A stretch of 64,000 nt of DNA from Gaetbulibacter sp. 4G1 (GTDB lineage: Bacteria; Bacteroidota; Bacteroidia; Flavobacteriales; Flavobacteriaceae). The stretch is taken from NCBI RefSeq assembly GCF_002741945.1, contig NZ_MDVN01000003.1:248001-312000 (forward strand), written 5' to 3'. The position numbers were made by a program, and so were the translations under genes. Below, piece after piece: positions 46,179-54,782 of this stretch. Below the pieces are notes generated by a model that saw nothing but the letters and a program-made list of their open reading frames with translations, was not told the origin of the DNA and ran no database searches. How positions within the stretch are numbered: position 1 is the first letter of the stretch; every line of letters starts with the position of its first letter.

Positions 46179-47192
46179 ATGTCAAACATACAACAAGCTT
46201 TAAAACAACGTATTCTTGTGCTAGATGGTGCCATGGGGACTATGCTGCAAGCCTATAAGTTTACCGAGGAAGATTTTAGAGGCGAACGTTTTAAAAACTA
46301 TCCAACGCCATTACAAGGAAATAATGACTTATTGTCTATTACTCAGCCAGAGGCTATAAAAACTATTCATGCTAAATATTTTGAAGCTGGTGCAGATATT
46401 GTTGAAACCAACACGTTTTCTGGAACAACAATAGCTATGGCAGATTATCAAATGGAGAATTTGGTATATGAGCTAAATTACGAGTCTGCAAAGATAGCTA
46501 AAGAGGTGGCTGACAAGTTTACTGCTAAAGAACCACATAAACCACGTTTTGTAGCTGGCTCAATTGGACCAACAAATAGAACTGCAAGTATGTCGCCAGA
46601 TGTTAATGACCCTGGTTATAGAGCTGTTACTTTTGATGAATTGCGTGTAGCTTATAAACAGCAAGTAGAAGCTTTAGTTGATGGCGGTGTAGATTTATTA
46701 TTAGTAGAAACGGTTTTTGATACCCTTAACGCTAAAGCAGCATTATTTGCAATTGAAGAGGTAAAAGATGAAAGAAGTATAGATATTCCAATTATGTTAA
46801 GCGGGACTATAACTGATGCTTCTGGTAGAACATTATCAGGGCAAACAGCTGAAGCTTTTTTAATTTCAGTGTCACATATACCACTATTATCCATTGGTTT
46901 TAATTGTGCTTTGGGTGCTAATTTATTACAACCACATTTGGAAGCTATTGCCAATAAAACTGATTTTGCTATTTCTGCTCACCCTAATGCAGGATTACCA
47001 AATGCTTTTGGTGAATATGATGAAACTCCAGATGAAATGGGAGAACAAATTGAGGAATATTTAAAAAAGAATTTGATTAATATTATAGGTGGTTGTTGCG
47101 GAACATCACCAGAACATATAAGGGTTATTGCAAATATAGCAGCAAAGTATAAACCACGTTATCATGCTGAATTAGTTTCAGAAGTAAACTAA
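46179..47192 (+). CDS. metH: Methionine synthase, homocysteine-binding part (split MetH, N-terminal)
   Basis: 337 residues covering only the homocysteine S-methyltransferase (Hcy) domain of cobalamin-dependent methionine synthase. [12 protein letters not shown] opens the barrel, and the zinc-binding cysteines lie in GFNCALGA and [14 protein letters not shown]. In most bacteria this is the first domain of a protein of about 1200 residues; here a stop and a second gene separate it from the folate, B12 and activation domains at 47483. Both lie behind one SAM-I riboswitch. The split is clean, with no sign of a frameshift remnant. Confidence 0.95.
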   Translation: MSNIQQALKQRILVLDGAMGTMLQAYKFTEEDFRGERFKNYPTPLQGNNDLLSITQPEAIKTIHAKYFEAGADIVETNTFSGTTIAMADYQMENLVYELNYESAKIAKEVADKFTAKEPHKPRFVAGSIGPTNRTASMSPDVNDPGYRAVTFDELRVAYKQQVEALVDGGVDLLLVETVFDTLNAKAALFAIEEVKDERSIDIPIMLSGTITDASGRTLSGQTAEAFLISVSHIPLLSIGFNCALGANLLQPHLEAIANKTDFAISAHPNAGLPNAFGEYDETPDEMGEQIEEYLKKNLINIIGGCCGTSPEHIRVIANIAAKYKPRYHAELVSEVN

Positions 47193-47201
47193 ATCAAGGA
47201 C

Positions 47202-47483
47202 ATGATTCTAGAAGTTGCCATATTGAATATAAAAGAAGGACTTTCAGAGGTTTTTGAAACAAATTTTCAAAAAGCAGAAAGGATCATTTCATCAATGAAA
47301 GGCTATATATCGCATGAATTGAAGAAGTGTATAGAGCAAGATGATAAATACATATTATTAGTGAACTGGGAAACGATTGAAGACCATGAAATAGGGTTTA
47401 GAAAATCAGAACAATATCAAGAATGGAAAGCTCTTCTGCATCATTTTTACGAACCTTTTCCAGTAGTAGAACATTATAAATAA
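47202..47483 (+). CDS. ABM (antibiotic biosynthesis monooxygenase)-like small protein
   Basis: 93 residues, a dimeric alpha-beta barrel fold of the ABM superfamily: [57 protein letters not shown], and the closing [12 protein letters not shown]. It starts 9 bases after the first metH part and its stop shares a base with the second metH start (TAATG), so it is translated with both halves. ABM proteins range from monooxygenases to haem-binding or non-catalytic proteins; its job here is unknown. Its fixed position between the two MetH parts is notable. Confidence 0.85.
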   Translation: MILEVAILNIKEGLSEVFETNFQKAERIISSMKGYISHELKKCIEQDDKYILLVNWETIEDHEIGFRKSEQYQEWKALLHHFYEPFPVVEHYK

Positions 47484-50158
47484 TGGAAGTAAAGCAAACA
47501 AAATATATGAAACTTTCAGGATTAGAGCCATTAATCCTTAATGAAAACAGCAACTTTATCAATGTTGGTGAACGAACGAATGTTGCTGGATCACGAAAGT
47601 TTTTACGTTTAATAAAAGAAGAGAAATTTGATGAAGCACTAGATATTGCACGTCATCAAGTTGATGGTGGTGCACAAATTATCGACATCAATATGGATGA
47701 TGGTTTGATTGACGGTAAGGAGTCCATGGTTCGTTTTTTAAATCTTATAGCTGCCGAACCAGATATTTGTCGTGTGCCAATAATGATAGATAGCTCTAAA
47801 TGGGAAATTATCGAAGCTGGACTTCAAGTTGTACAAGGTAAATGCGTAGTAAATTCTATTTCTTTAAAAGAAGGCGAAGACAAATTTATATGGGAAGCTA
47901 AACAAATTAAGCGCTATGGAGCAGCAGTTATTGTAATGGCATTTGATGAAGTTGGGCAGGCCGATAATTATGAAAGGCGCATAGAAATAGCTAAGCGATC
48001 GTATGATGTTTTGGTAAACAAAGTAGGGTTTCCTTCAGAAGATATTATATTCGATTTAAATATATTTCCTGTTGCGACAGGGATGGAAGAGCATCGAAAA
48101 AATGCTATCGATTTTATTGAAGCTACACGTTGGGTACGAGAAAATTTACCCAATGCAAGTGTTAGCGGCGGTGTAAGCAATGTGTCTTTCTCTTTTAGAG
48201 GAAATAATACTGTGCGAGAAGCAATGCATTCTGTGTTTTTATACTATGCCATACAAGCAGGAATGAATATGGGAATTGTAAACCCTGCTATGTTGGAAGT
48301 ATATGACGATATTCCAAAAGATTTATTAGAGCATGTTGAAGATGTTATTTTAGATAGAAGAGATGATGCAACAGAGCGATTATTAGATTTTGCTGAAACC
48401 GTAAAAGGGACTAAAGCGGAAAAAACTGTAGACTTATCTTGGAGAGAAAACCCATTACAAGAGCGTATTACACATGCTTTAGTAAAAGGAATTGATGCAT
48501 TTATTATTGAAGATGTAGAAGCTGCAAGGCAAGAAGCAGAAAAACCCATTGAAGTTATTGAAGGCCATTTAATGATTGGGATGAATGTTGTTGGTGATTT
48601 GTTTGGTGCAGGAAAAATGTTCTTACCTCAAGTAGTAAAATCAGCTCGTGTTATGAAAAAAGCTGTAGCCTATTTAAACCCGTTTATAGAAGCTGAAAAG
48701 GGAGAAGAACAAAAAGCTTTAGGTAAAGTGTTAATGGCAACGGTAAAAGGTGATGTGCACGATATTGGAAAGAATATAGTAAGTGTTGTTTTGGGGTGTA
48801 ACAACTACGAAATAGTGGATTTAGGAGTTATGGTCCCTCCTGAAAAAATTATAGAAGCGGCTATAAAAGAAGATGTAGATGTTATAGGACTGTCTGGTTT
48901 AATTACGCCATCCCTTGATGAAATGGTGTATTTAGCTAAAGAAATGGAACGTCAAAACTTTAAAGTGCCATTATTAATTGGTGGAGCTACGACCTCAAAA
49001 GCGCATACAGCAGTTAAGATTGATACGCAATATAAAAATGCAGTAGTTCATGTAAATGACGCTTCAAGAGCAGTAACTGTAGTGGGGGATTTATTGAATA
49101 AAAAAACTGTACATGAATACACAGCAAAGCTAAAAGAGGATTATGATGAATTTAGAACTAAGTTTTTAAAACGAGGAAAGGAAAAGACATATATATCAAT
49201 AGAAGAAGCACGAAAAAGAAAATTTAAAATAAATTGGGAATCTGTTGAAACTTTCAAGCCTAAAGAGTTAGGTATTCAAGTTTTAAAACAATTGAGTTTA
49301 AAAGAATTATTACCATTTATAGATTGGAGTCCGTTTTTTAGAAGCTGGGATTTACACGGTAAATTTCCAGACATTTTAACTGATGAGGTTGTTGGCGAAC
49401 AAGCTACTCAGTTGTATGATGATGCAGAAGAAATGATTGAGCAAATAGTTGCTAAACAATTACTAAAACCTAAAGCGGTATTTGGTTTATTTGAAGCAAA
49501 CACAGTAAATGAAGATGATATTTCTATACAGAAAAAAGGAAAGGAGATTGCAGTTTTTAGAACATTGCGTCAGCAATTAAAAAAGAGAGAAGGTATACCC
49601 AATCATGCATTAGCAGATTTTGTTGCGCCTAAAGAAACTGGTAAAACAGATTATATGGGCGCATTTTGTGTGGGCATTTTTGGGGCACAAGAATTAGCCA
49701 GTTTTTATAAAGAAAAAGAAGACGATTATAATGCAATTATGGCACAAGCTATAGCTGATCGTTTTGCTGAGGCCTTTGCAGAATATTTGCATAAACAGGT
49801 AAGAATAAAGCATTGGGGTTACGCAGAAGATGAAGATTTAACAAACCAAGATTTAATTAAAGAAAGTTATAAAGGTATTCGTCCAGCTCCAGGTTATCCG
49901 GCATGCCCAGATCATTTAGAAAAAGAAACTATTTGGGAATTGTTAGATGTTGAACAGTTAATTGATGTAAAACTGACAGAAAGTTTAGCCATGTGGCCAG
50001 CGGCGGCGGTTTCGGGGTATTATTTCGGAAATCCAGAAGCCAAATATTTTGGTTTAGGAAAAATAACAGATGACCAAGTTACTGATTATGCCACAAGAAA
50101 AGGTATTACGAAAGATAAAGCTAGAAAATGGTTGCACCCTAATATAGCAAGTCGTTAG
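47483..50158 (+). CDS. metH: Methionine synthase, folate/B12/activation part (split MetH, C-terminal)
   Basis: 891 residues. Pterin-binding domain from about 20 ([20 protein letters not shown]); cobalamin cap and B12-binding domain at about 320-560 with [20 protein letters not shown] (the DxHxxG lower-ligand motif), [13 protein letters not shown] and [17 protein letters not shown]-binding activation domain from about 580 with [15 protein letters not shown]. All parts of MetH except the Hcy domain are present. It must form a complex with the product of 46179. Translation is probably coupled to the ABM gene through the one-base overlap. Confidence 0.96.
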   Translation: MEVKQTKYMKLSGLEPLILNENSNFINVGERTNVAGSRKFLRLIKEEKFDEALDIARHQVDGGAQIIDINMDDGLIDGKESMVRFLNLIAAEPDICRVPIMIDSSKWEIIEAGLQVVQGKCVVNSISLKEGEDKFIWEAKQIKRYGAAVIVMAFDEVGQADNYERRIEIAKRSYDVLVNKVGFPSEDIIFDLNIFPVATGMEEHRKNAIDFIEATRWVRENLPNASVSGGVSNVSFSFRGNNTVREAMHSVFLYYAIQAGMNMGIVNPAMLEVYDDIPKDLLEHVEDVILDRRDDATERLLDFAETVKGTKAEKTVDLSWRENPLQERITHALVKGIDAFIIEDVEAARQEAEKPIEVIEGHLMIGMNVVGDLFGAGKMFLPQVVKSARVMKKAVAYLNPFIEAEKGEEQKALGKVLMATVKGDVHDIGKNIVSVVLGCNNYEIVDLGVMVPPEKIIEAAIKEDVDVIGLSGLITPSLDEMVYLAKEMERQNFKVPLLIGGATTSKAHTAVKIDTQYKNAVVHVNDASRAVTVVGDLLNKKTVHEYTAKLKEDYDEFRTKFLKRGKEKTYISIEEARKRKFKINWESVETFKPKELGIQVLKQLSLKELLPFIDWSPFFRSWDLHGKFPDILTDEVVGEQATQLYDDAEEMIEQIVAKQLLKPKAVFGLFEANTVNEDDISIQKKGKEIAVFRTLRQQLKKREGIPNHALADFVAPKETGKTDYMGAFCVGIFGAQELASFYKEKEDDYNAIMAQAIADRFAEAFAEYLHKQVRIKHWGYAEDEDLTNQDLIKESYKGIRPAPGYPACPDHLEKETIWELLDVEQLIDVKLTESLAMWPAAAVSGYYFGNPEAKYFGLGKITDDQVTDYATRKGITKDKARKWLHPNIASR

Positions 50159-50248
50159 AAATAAATTTTAAAATTAACAATTTCTTTCACTTCAACTAAT
50201 AAATAGAGGTAATCAAAGTTAGACATTTGTAGTCTAAATAAAGTAAAA

Positions 50249-50338
50249 ATGAAAAAGTACAAAATTGAAATTAGGTTTTTTATACAATTCTTGATGTTAG
50301 CTTTATTAGCGTTAAGTATTGCTTATTTTTTGAAATAA
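50249..50338 (+). CDS. Tiny single-span membrane peptide
   Basis: Twenty-nine codons: a basic start (MKKYKIEIRF) and a hydrophobic helix (FIQFLMLALLALSIAYFLK at the end). A-rich bases precede the ATG and the next ORF follows after 19 bases. An ACATTTG promoter-like string and the palindrome AGAC/GTCT lie just upstream (50221-50235). It resembles small membrane peptides in other genomes, but coding cannot be proven from one sequence. Confidence 0.4.
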   Translation: MKKYKIEIRFFIQFLMLALLALSIAYFLK

Positions 50339-50357
50339 AATCTAGAGAAAAGAATAA

Positions 50358-50597
50358 ATGAAATCAAAATATATTGAATTAACATTAGGAAGTCATATTA
50401 TTAGCCATGGATACGATAGCAATAATAAAGAAATAACAGAGGAAGTAACCGTTAGTGGTTTCTCAAAAAAGATTGTGGCAATTTCCAGAATTAAATCAGT
50501 TAGTGAAAAATACATACTAACAGATTATGCTGATGGAAGATGGATATATTGGGAATACGAGGAAGCTTTTGACGAGCTTAAAAAGCTGCTAGTTTAG
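50358..50597 (+). CDS. Hypothetical small protein
   Basis: 79 residues, soluble and beta-rich: KYIELTLGSHIISHGYDSNNKEITEEVTVSGF cut into short strands, then KYILTDYADGRWIYWEYEEAFDELKKLL. I recognise no family. Its length, acidic C-terminal helix and codon use look natural. It lies between metH and metF, and the dispersed repeat at 50600 starts right after its stop. It may form a two-gene unit with the 29-codon ORF before it. Confidence 0.55.
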   Translation: MKSKYIELTLGSHIISHGYDSNNKEITEEVTVSGFSKKIVAISRIKSVSEKYILTDYADGRWIYWEYEEAFDELKKLLV

Positions 50598-50599
50598 TT

Positions 50600-50679
50600 T
50601 GTGTTAGCGATTGAAACGGCATCCTTTTTTGTGAAACGAAAAAGATATAGTGGAAAGCGCGACTCTAGTGGTAACGCCA
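50600..50679. repeat. Flavobacterial dispersed repeat, copy 2
   Basis: An 80-base unit starting TGTGTTAGCGATTGAA and ending GTGGTAACGCCA, clearly related to 23211-23292. Shared cores are GTTAGCGATTGAA, a CTTTTTT tract, GAAAAAGATA, GGAAAGCGCGAC (GAAAAGCGCAAC in copy 1) and GTGGTAACGCC. The middle differs more than the ends. It starts two bases after a stop codon and ends 36 bases before metF. Confidence 0.75.
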
Positions 50680-50715
50680 AAAAACAAAAAATAGATACTG
50701 AAAAATTCAGCTTAA

Positions 50716-51669
50716 ATGAAAGTAACAGATCACATTAAAAAAGCAAAAGGGAACACCTTGTTTTCGTTTGAAATTATACCACCAAAAAAAGGAAAGAACA
50801 TCCAAGAGTTATACAACAATATAGACCCACTGATGGAGTTTAATCCACCATTTATTGACGTAACAACATCTAGAGAAGAGTTTGTTTACATAGAGAAAGA
50901 AGGGTTGTTTGATAGAAAGATTACCAGAATGCGACCAGGTACTTTAGGTATTTGTGCTGCGATAAAGCACAAGTATAATGTAGATACTGTACCGCATGTT
51001 TTATGTGGAGGATTTACAAAAGAAGAAACAGAATACTTATTAGTCGATTGCCATTATTTAGGTATTGATAATGTGATGGCGTTACGTGGTGACGCTATGA
51101 AAGGCGAACAATATTTCAAAGCAACAAAAGGAGGTCATTCATACGCCACACAGCTAGTAAAGCAAATTCAGAATTTAAATTCAGGTAAATATCTACACGG
51201 AACTTTAGATGTTGATGATAAAGCAGATTTTTGCATTGGAGTTGCTGGATATCCAGAAAAACATTTAGAATCTCCATCAATGCAAAGTGATTTAAAGCGT
51301 TTAAAAGAAAAGGTTGATGCTGGAGCCGATTATGTAGTTACTCAAATGTTTTTCGATAATAAGAAATATTTTGAATTTGTTGATGCTGCTAAAAAAGAAG
51401 GGATTGATGTACCAATCATTCCAGGTATTAAACCAATAGCTGTAAAGCGACATTTGCAATTGTTACCTCAAGTATTCAAAATAGATTTACCAGAAACATT
51501 AATTAGCGAAGTTGAAAAATGTTCAGATAACAAACAAGTGCGTCAAGTTGGTGTAGAGTGGTGTATACAGCAATCTAAAGAGCTTTTAGATGCAGGTGTT
51601 CCTGTACTCCATTACTATTCAATGGGTAAAAGTGATAATATAAAATCTATTGCATCACAGTTATTTTAA
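50716..51669 (+). CDS. metF: 5,10-methylenetetrahydrofolate reductase
   Basis: FAD-dependent reductase giving 5-methyl-THF for MetH. 317 residues. The N-terminal FSFEIIPPKKGKNIQELY, DNVMALRGDAMKGEQ, GVAGYPEKHLESPS and the FDNKKYFEFVDAAKKEGIDVPIIPGIKP stretch are characteristic. Its place after the split metH fits the methyl cycle. No riboswitch precedes it; the dispersed repeat lies in the upstream spacer. Confidence 0.97.
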   Translation: MKVTDHIKKAKGNTLFSFEIIPPKKGKNIQELYNNIDPLMEFNPPFIDVTTSREEFVYIEKEGLFDRKITRMRPGTLGICAAIKHKYNVDTVPHVLCGGFTKEETEYLLVDCHYLGIDNVMALRGDAMKGEQYFKATKGGHSYATQLVKQIQNLNSGKYLHGTLDVDDKADFCIGVAGYPEKHLESPSMQSDLKRLKEKVDAGADYVVTQMFFDNKKYFEFVDAAKKEGIDVPIIPGIKPIAVKRHLQLLPQVFKIDLPETLISEVEKCSDNKQVRQVGVEWCIQQSKELLDAGVPVLHYYSMGKSDNIKSIASQLF

Positions 51670-51678
51670 ATAATCTAT

Positions 51679-51686
51679 TACTTTTG
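51679..51686 (+). promoter_or_regulatory. -7 promoter element before the acyloxyacyl hydrolase gene
   Basis: TACTTTTG, an exact TAnnTTTG match ten bases after the metF stop and 68 bases before the next ATG. It indicates that the envelope genes that follow have their own promoter. Confidence 0.5.
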
Positions 51687-51754
51687 CTACATCCTTTTTA
51701 TTCAAAAATCGCCCATTTTATAATTAAAAAGGTGTTATATAAGCAAATCTATTA

Positions 51755-52855
51755 ATGAGGTTATTTTTAATCTGTCTTTTTTGTGTTGTAAGTTGTAAGC
51801 TGTTTTCTCAAGAAAAAGAGCATACTTCGTATTTTGATCTTAGCTATTTTAAAGGTAATATCGCATTACATAATAACGATATTCTTCATTTAATAAAAGG
51901 ACACCCCGAAGGTTACATTTTAAGTTGGAATAAAAAAACGTTTGGATATAACGATTGGGAACAGCATTATAATTATCCAGATTATGGTGTTTCGTTTGCG
52001 TATCAAAATTTAAAAAACGAGGTTTTAGGCGAGGTATCCTCATTATATGCGCATTATAATTTTTACTTTTTAAAAAGAAACTTGATGTTTCGTATCGGGC
52101 AAGGGCTTGCTTTTACTACCAATCCGTACGATAAAAATAACAACTTTAGGAACATTGCTTTTGGTTCTAAATTAATGAGTAGTACTTATGTCATGCTTAA
52201 TTATAAAAAGGAACGAGTTATAGATAATTTTGGTTTCCAAGCAGGATTATCACTCATTCACTACTCTAATGCAAATGTTAAGGCTCCCAATACAAGTATT
52301 AATTCATTAACATTTAATTTAGGGGTTACTTATAGTTTAGATGATGAAGATCTAGAGTTTGTTACCACATTGTCTGAAACTAATGATGAAAAGTTCACAC
52401 AGCCTGTAAAGTATAATTTGGCTTTTAGGAGTGGTGTAAATGAGAGCGATGTAGTTGGTAGCGGACAGTTTCCTTTTTATATTATATCTGCTTATGCAGA
52501 TAAAAAAATCAACCATAAAAGTGCTTTGCAGTTTGGAACAGATGTGTTTTTTTCAAATTTTTTAAAAGAGCTTATTTATTATAAAAGTGTAGCTTTTCCT
52601 GAAGAAAATGTTTCTGGAAATGAGGATTATAAACGAGTAGGAGTTTTTGTAGGACATGAGTTATTTATAAATAAAACATCATTAATAACTCAATTAGGAT
52701 ATTATGTATATTATCCATTTGACTTTGAAGGGAAAACCTATTTTAGAGTGGGCTTAAAACGCTACATAAATGATAAATGGTTTGGCGCCTTGACATTAAA
52801 ATCACATGGAGCTAAAGCTGAAGCTGTTGAATTTGGAATAGGAGTTAGGTTATGA
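51755..52855 (+). CDS. Outer-membrane acyloxyacyl hydrolase / PagL-like lipid A deacylase
   Basis: 366 residues with a signal peptide (cleavage near LFSQE) and alternating beta-barrel strands. LSLIHYSNANVKAPNTSINSL contains the H-x-S-N pattern of PagL-type lipid A deacylases. The protein ends in a strand with GIGVRL, typical of outer-membrane proteins. It is longer than PagL proper (about 185), as is usual for the Bacteroidetes family named acyloxyacyl hydrolase. The next gene overlaps its stop by four bases (ATGA). Confidence 0.8.
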   Translation: MRLFLICLFCVVSCKLFSQEKEHTSYFDLSYFKGNIALHNNDILHLIKGHPEGYILSWNKKTFGYNDWEQHYNYPDYGVSFAYQNLKNEVLGEVSSLYAHYNFYFLKRNLMFRIGQGLAFTTNPYDKNNNFRNIAFGSKLMSSTYVMLNYKKERVIDNFGFQAGLSLIHYSNANVKAPNTSINSLTFNLGVTYSLDDEDLEFVTTLSETNDEKFTQPVKYNLAFRSGVNESDVVGSGQFPFYIISAYADKKINHKSALQFGTDVFFSNFLKELIYYKSVAFPEENVSGNEDYKRVGVFVGHELFINKTSLITQLGYYVYYPFDFEGKTYFRVGLKRYINDKWFGALTLKSHGAKAEAVEFGIGVRL

Positions 52856-53598
52856 AAAAAGCAATTTACATATTAATCTTATTATTAGTTTTTGCCTGCG
52901 ATAGTGAAAGTGCTGGAGATTGTTTTCAAAAAACGGGTTCTATTATTCAACAAGAAGTTAGTGTTGACGCTTTTGATAAAATATTAGTTAATCGTGATAT
53001 TGAATTAATAATTAAAGAAGGGGCTACACAAAAAGTAATTATAGAAACTGGTAAAAATTTATTAAATGATGTTGAGGCAAGTGTTGTAGATGGAAAACTA
53101 ACCCTTACCGATAATAATAATTGCAATTATGTACGTGGTTATGGTATAACCAAAGTGTATATAACTTCACCAAATATTACTGAGATTAGAAGCTCTACAC
53201 AGTATGATATTAGATCAGATGGTGTTTTAACTTACCCAAATTTAACTGCTCTATCTGAAGATTTTGGAGCCCCTGATACATTTACTAATGCAAATTTCAG
53301 ATTACAAATTGATAATAATTCTTTTAGATTAGTTTTTAATAATTTATCTAATTGTTTTATTTCTGGTAAAACAGATAATTTAAGTATAACATTTGCGGCA
53401 GGAACTTCGCGTTTTGAAGGTCGAGATTTAATAGCTCAAAACGTACAATTTTGGAATAGAAGTTCTAACGATATGATTGTAAATCCGCAACAAGAAATAA
53501 AAGGAAAAATTTCTGGTACAGGTAATGTAATTGCAGTAAATAAACCTCCAGTTATTGAAGTAGAGGAAGTTTATAAAGGTAGACTTATTTTTGAGTGA
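52852..53598 (+). CDS. DUF2807 (GIN-domain) lipoprotein
   Basis: 248 residues, lipoprotein signal ending at VFAC (Cys16). The body is a right-handed beta-helix-like DUF2807 'auto-transporter adhesin head GIN' domain: VSVDAFDKILVNRDIELIIKEG, VIIETGKNLLNDVEASV, KVYITSPNITEIRSSTQYDI, GTSRFEGRDL. It is translationally coupled to the barrel protein upstream through the ATGA overlap. Function is unknown; a surface or envelope role is expected. Its stop abuts the stop of gldA on the other strand with no spacer. Confidence 0.85.
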   Translation: MKKAIYILILLLVFACDSESAGDCFQKTGSIIQQEVSVDAFDKILVNRDIELIIKEGATQKVIIETGKNLLNDVEASVVDGKLTLTDNNNCNYVRGYGITKVYITSPNITEIRSSTQYDIRSDGVLTYPNLTALSEDFGAPDTFTNANFRLQIDNNSFRLVFNNLSNCFISGKTDNLSITFAAGTSRFEGRDLIAQNVQFWNRSSNDMIVNPQQEIKGKISGTGNVIAVNKPPVIEVEEVYKGRLIFE

Positions 53599-54495
53599 TT
53601 AGTCAGCAGTTAACTCTCTAAACAAGCTTTCTAAACTTGCGTTTTTTTGATTAAGCTGAAGAATTTTCAATTGGTTATCATGCGCAAAATCAAAAACATA
53701 AGAGCGCATATCTTCGGTAGTTTTAAAAGTGATTTCGTATACAAAACCATGAGTGTTTACAACACTCTCAACTTTTGGAAGTTTTAATAGAAAAGCATCT
53801 TCAACCCGGTAATCAAATTCAACAATAACAGTTTGTTTTTTACCTTCACGTAATTCCTTCAACTTTTTGTTGGCAACTATTTCACCTTTATTAATAATAA
53901 TAACGCGGTCGCACATTGCTTCTACTTCTTGCATAATATGGGTAGAAAGGAATACTGTTTTAGTTTTGCCTATCGTTTTGATAAGGTTTCTAATATCGAT
54001 TAATTGATTTGGGTCTAAGCCAGTTGTAGGTTCATCTAAAATTAAAACATCAGGATCATGCAATAAAGCATTTGCTAAACCTACACGTTGGCGATACCCT
54101 TTTGAGAGTTGTCCTATTTTTTTATTTACTTCAGGTGTTAAACCAGTAAGCTCAATTACTTCGTCTACCCGCGCTTTTGCAACCTTGTATATATTCGCAT
54201 TAAAAGCCAAATATTCTTTAATATACATGTCTAAATACAACGGATTGTGCTCGGGTAAATACCCAACACTTTGCTGTACGTCTTGTGTGTTTTCGTTAAT
54301 GTTAAATCCATTTACTTTGGCATTGCCTTTTGTGGCATTAATATATGTAGTTAAAATTTTCATCATGGTAGATTTTCCAGCACCATTAGGTCCTAAAAAA
54401 CCAACAATTTCAGGTTTATTAACCTTAAAAGATATATTGTTTAATGCTTTTTGACTTCCATAAAGCTTTAAAATTCCTTCAACTTCAATAGACAT
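53599..54495 (-). CDS. gldA: Gliding-motility ABC transporter ATP-binding subunit
   Basis: 298 residues. Walker A GPNGAGKST, the Q-loop region VGYLPEHNPLYLDMYIKEYLAF, signature LSKGYRQRVGLANALLHDP and Walker B VLILDEPTTGLDPNQL are complete; the C-terminal 90 residues are the GldA-type extension. The LPEHNPLYLDMY segment is typical of GldA as opposed to other ABC ATPases. The partner permeases GldF and GldG are not in the window. It is transcribed away from the aromatic operon. Confidence 0.9.
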   Translation of the reverse strand: MSIEVEGILKLYGSQKALNNISFKVNKPEIVGFLGPNGAGKSTMMKILTTYINATKGNAKVNGFNINENTQDVQQSVGYLPEHNPLYLDMYIKEYLAFNANIYKVAKARVDEVIELTGLTPEVNKKIGQLSKGYRQRVGLANALLHDPDVLILDEPTTGLDPNQLIDIRNLIKTIGKTKTVFLSTHIMQEVEAMCDRVIIINKGEIVANKKLKELREGKKQTVIVEFDYRVEDAFLLKLPKVESVVNTHGFVYEITFKTTEDMRSYVFDFAHDNQLKILQLNQKNASLESLFRELTAD

Positions 54496-54600
54496 AATTT
54501 AAATAGTTTGTTCAAAAATAATAATTATATAATGTAAAGGTTGGTTTACTATAAAATCTTTAAAATTTTTAATAAAACCGAAAAAAAGATTATATAGTAT

Positions 54601-54630
54601 TTTGATTTCTTAAAATATTATTTACTTTAG
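54601..54630 (+). promoter_or_regulatory. Promoter of the aromatic amino-acid operon
   Basis: TTTG (54601-54604), 18 bases, TACTTTAG (54623-54630; one mismatch from TAnnTTTG). The predicted start is just before the leader ORF at 54641. The rest of 54496-54600 is AT-rich spacer shared with gldA. Confidence 0.6.
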
Positions 54631-54640
54631 CCACGTAATT

Positions 54641-54724
54641 ATGACAACAACAATGCATTATACATATTTTAACAACTGGTTTTATTTCTTTTTTAGCAAA
54701 AGGAACGAGGCGTTGTATGTATAA
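54641..54724 (+). CDS. Aromatic leader peptide of the pheA operon
   Basis: 27 codons with five Phe (10, 14, 16, 17, 18), four Tyr (7, 9, 15, 26), one Trp (13) and one His; ten of 27 are aromatic, concentrated in the NNWFYFFF stretch at positions 11-18. It lies between the promoter and a strong terminator in front of a Phe/Tyr biosynthesis operon. A 10-bp helix can form between 54657-54666 and 54716-54725, flanking the aromatic codons. I infer a ribosome-stalling sensor of charged Phe/Tyr (and perhaps Trp) tRNA. Confidence 0.8.
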   Translation: MTTTMHYTYFNNWFYFFFSKRNEALYV

Positions 54725-54754
54725 TTTATAACTATAAATTTAATATGAGTCTCG
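54706..54754 (+). promoter_or_regulatory. Candidate antiterminator of the aromatic attenuator
   Basis: CGAGGC (54706-54711), within leader codons 22-24, can pair with GTCTCG (54749-54754), which is the 5' arm of the terminator: six pairs, one G-U. Its GC content stands out in this region. A ribosome stalled on the aromatic codons leaves CGAGGC free, while one reaching the stop at 54724 covers it. A weak hairpin, AATTTATA/TATAAATT (54723-54740), lies between. It was found by eye only. Confidence 0.6.
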
Positions 54755-54778
54755 ATGAAAATCGAGACTTTTTTTTTT
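54748..54778 (+). terminator. Intrinsic terminator directly before pheA
   Basis: AGTCTCGAT (54748-54756), GAAA tetraloop, ATCGAGACT (54761-54769), then a run of ten T to 54778. It is a strong terminator that ends four bases before the pheA ATG at 54783, so the operon is expressed only when it is bypassed. Confidence 0.92.
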
Positions 54779-54782
54779 GAAT

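Noticed and set aside
50598-50715. Possible riboswitch upstream of metF
   Set aside because: The spacer is occupied by the dispersed repeat; no SAM-I or SAM-II core sequence is present.
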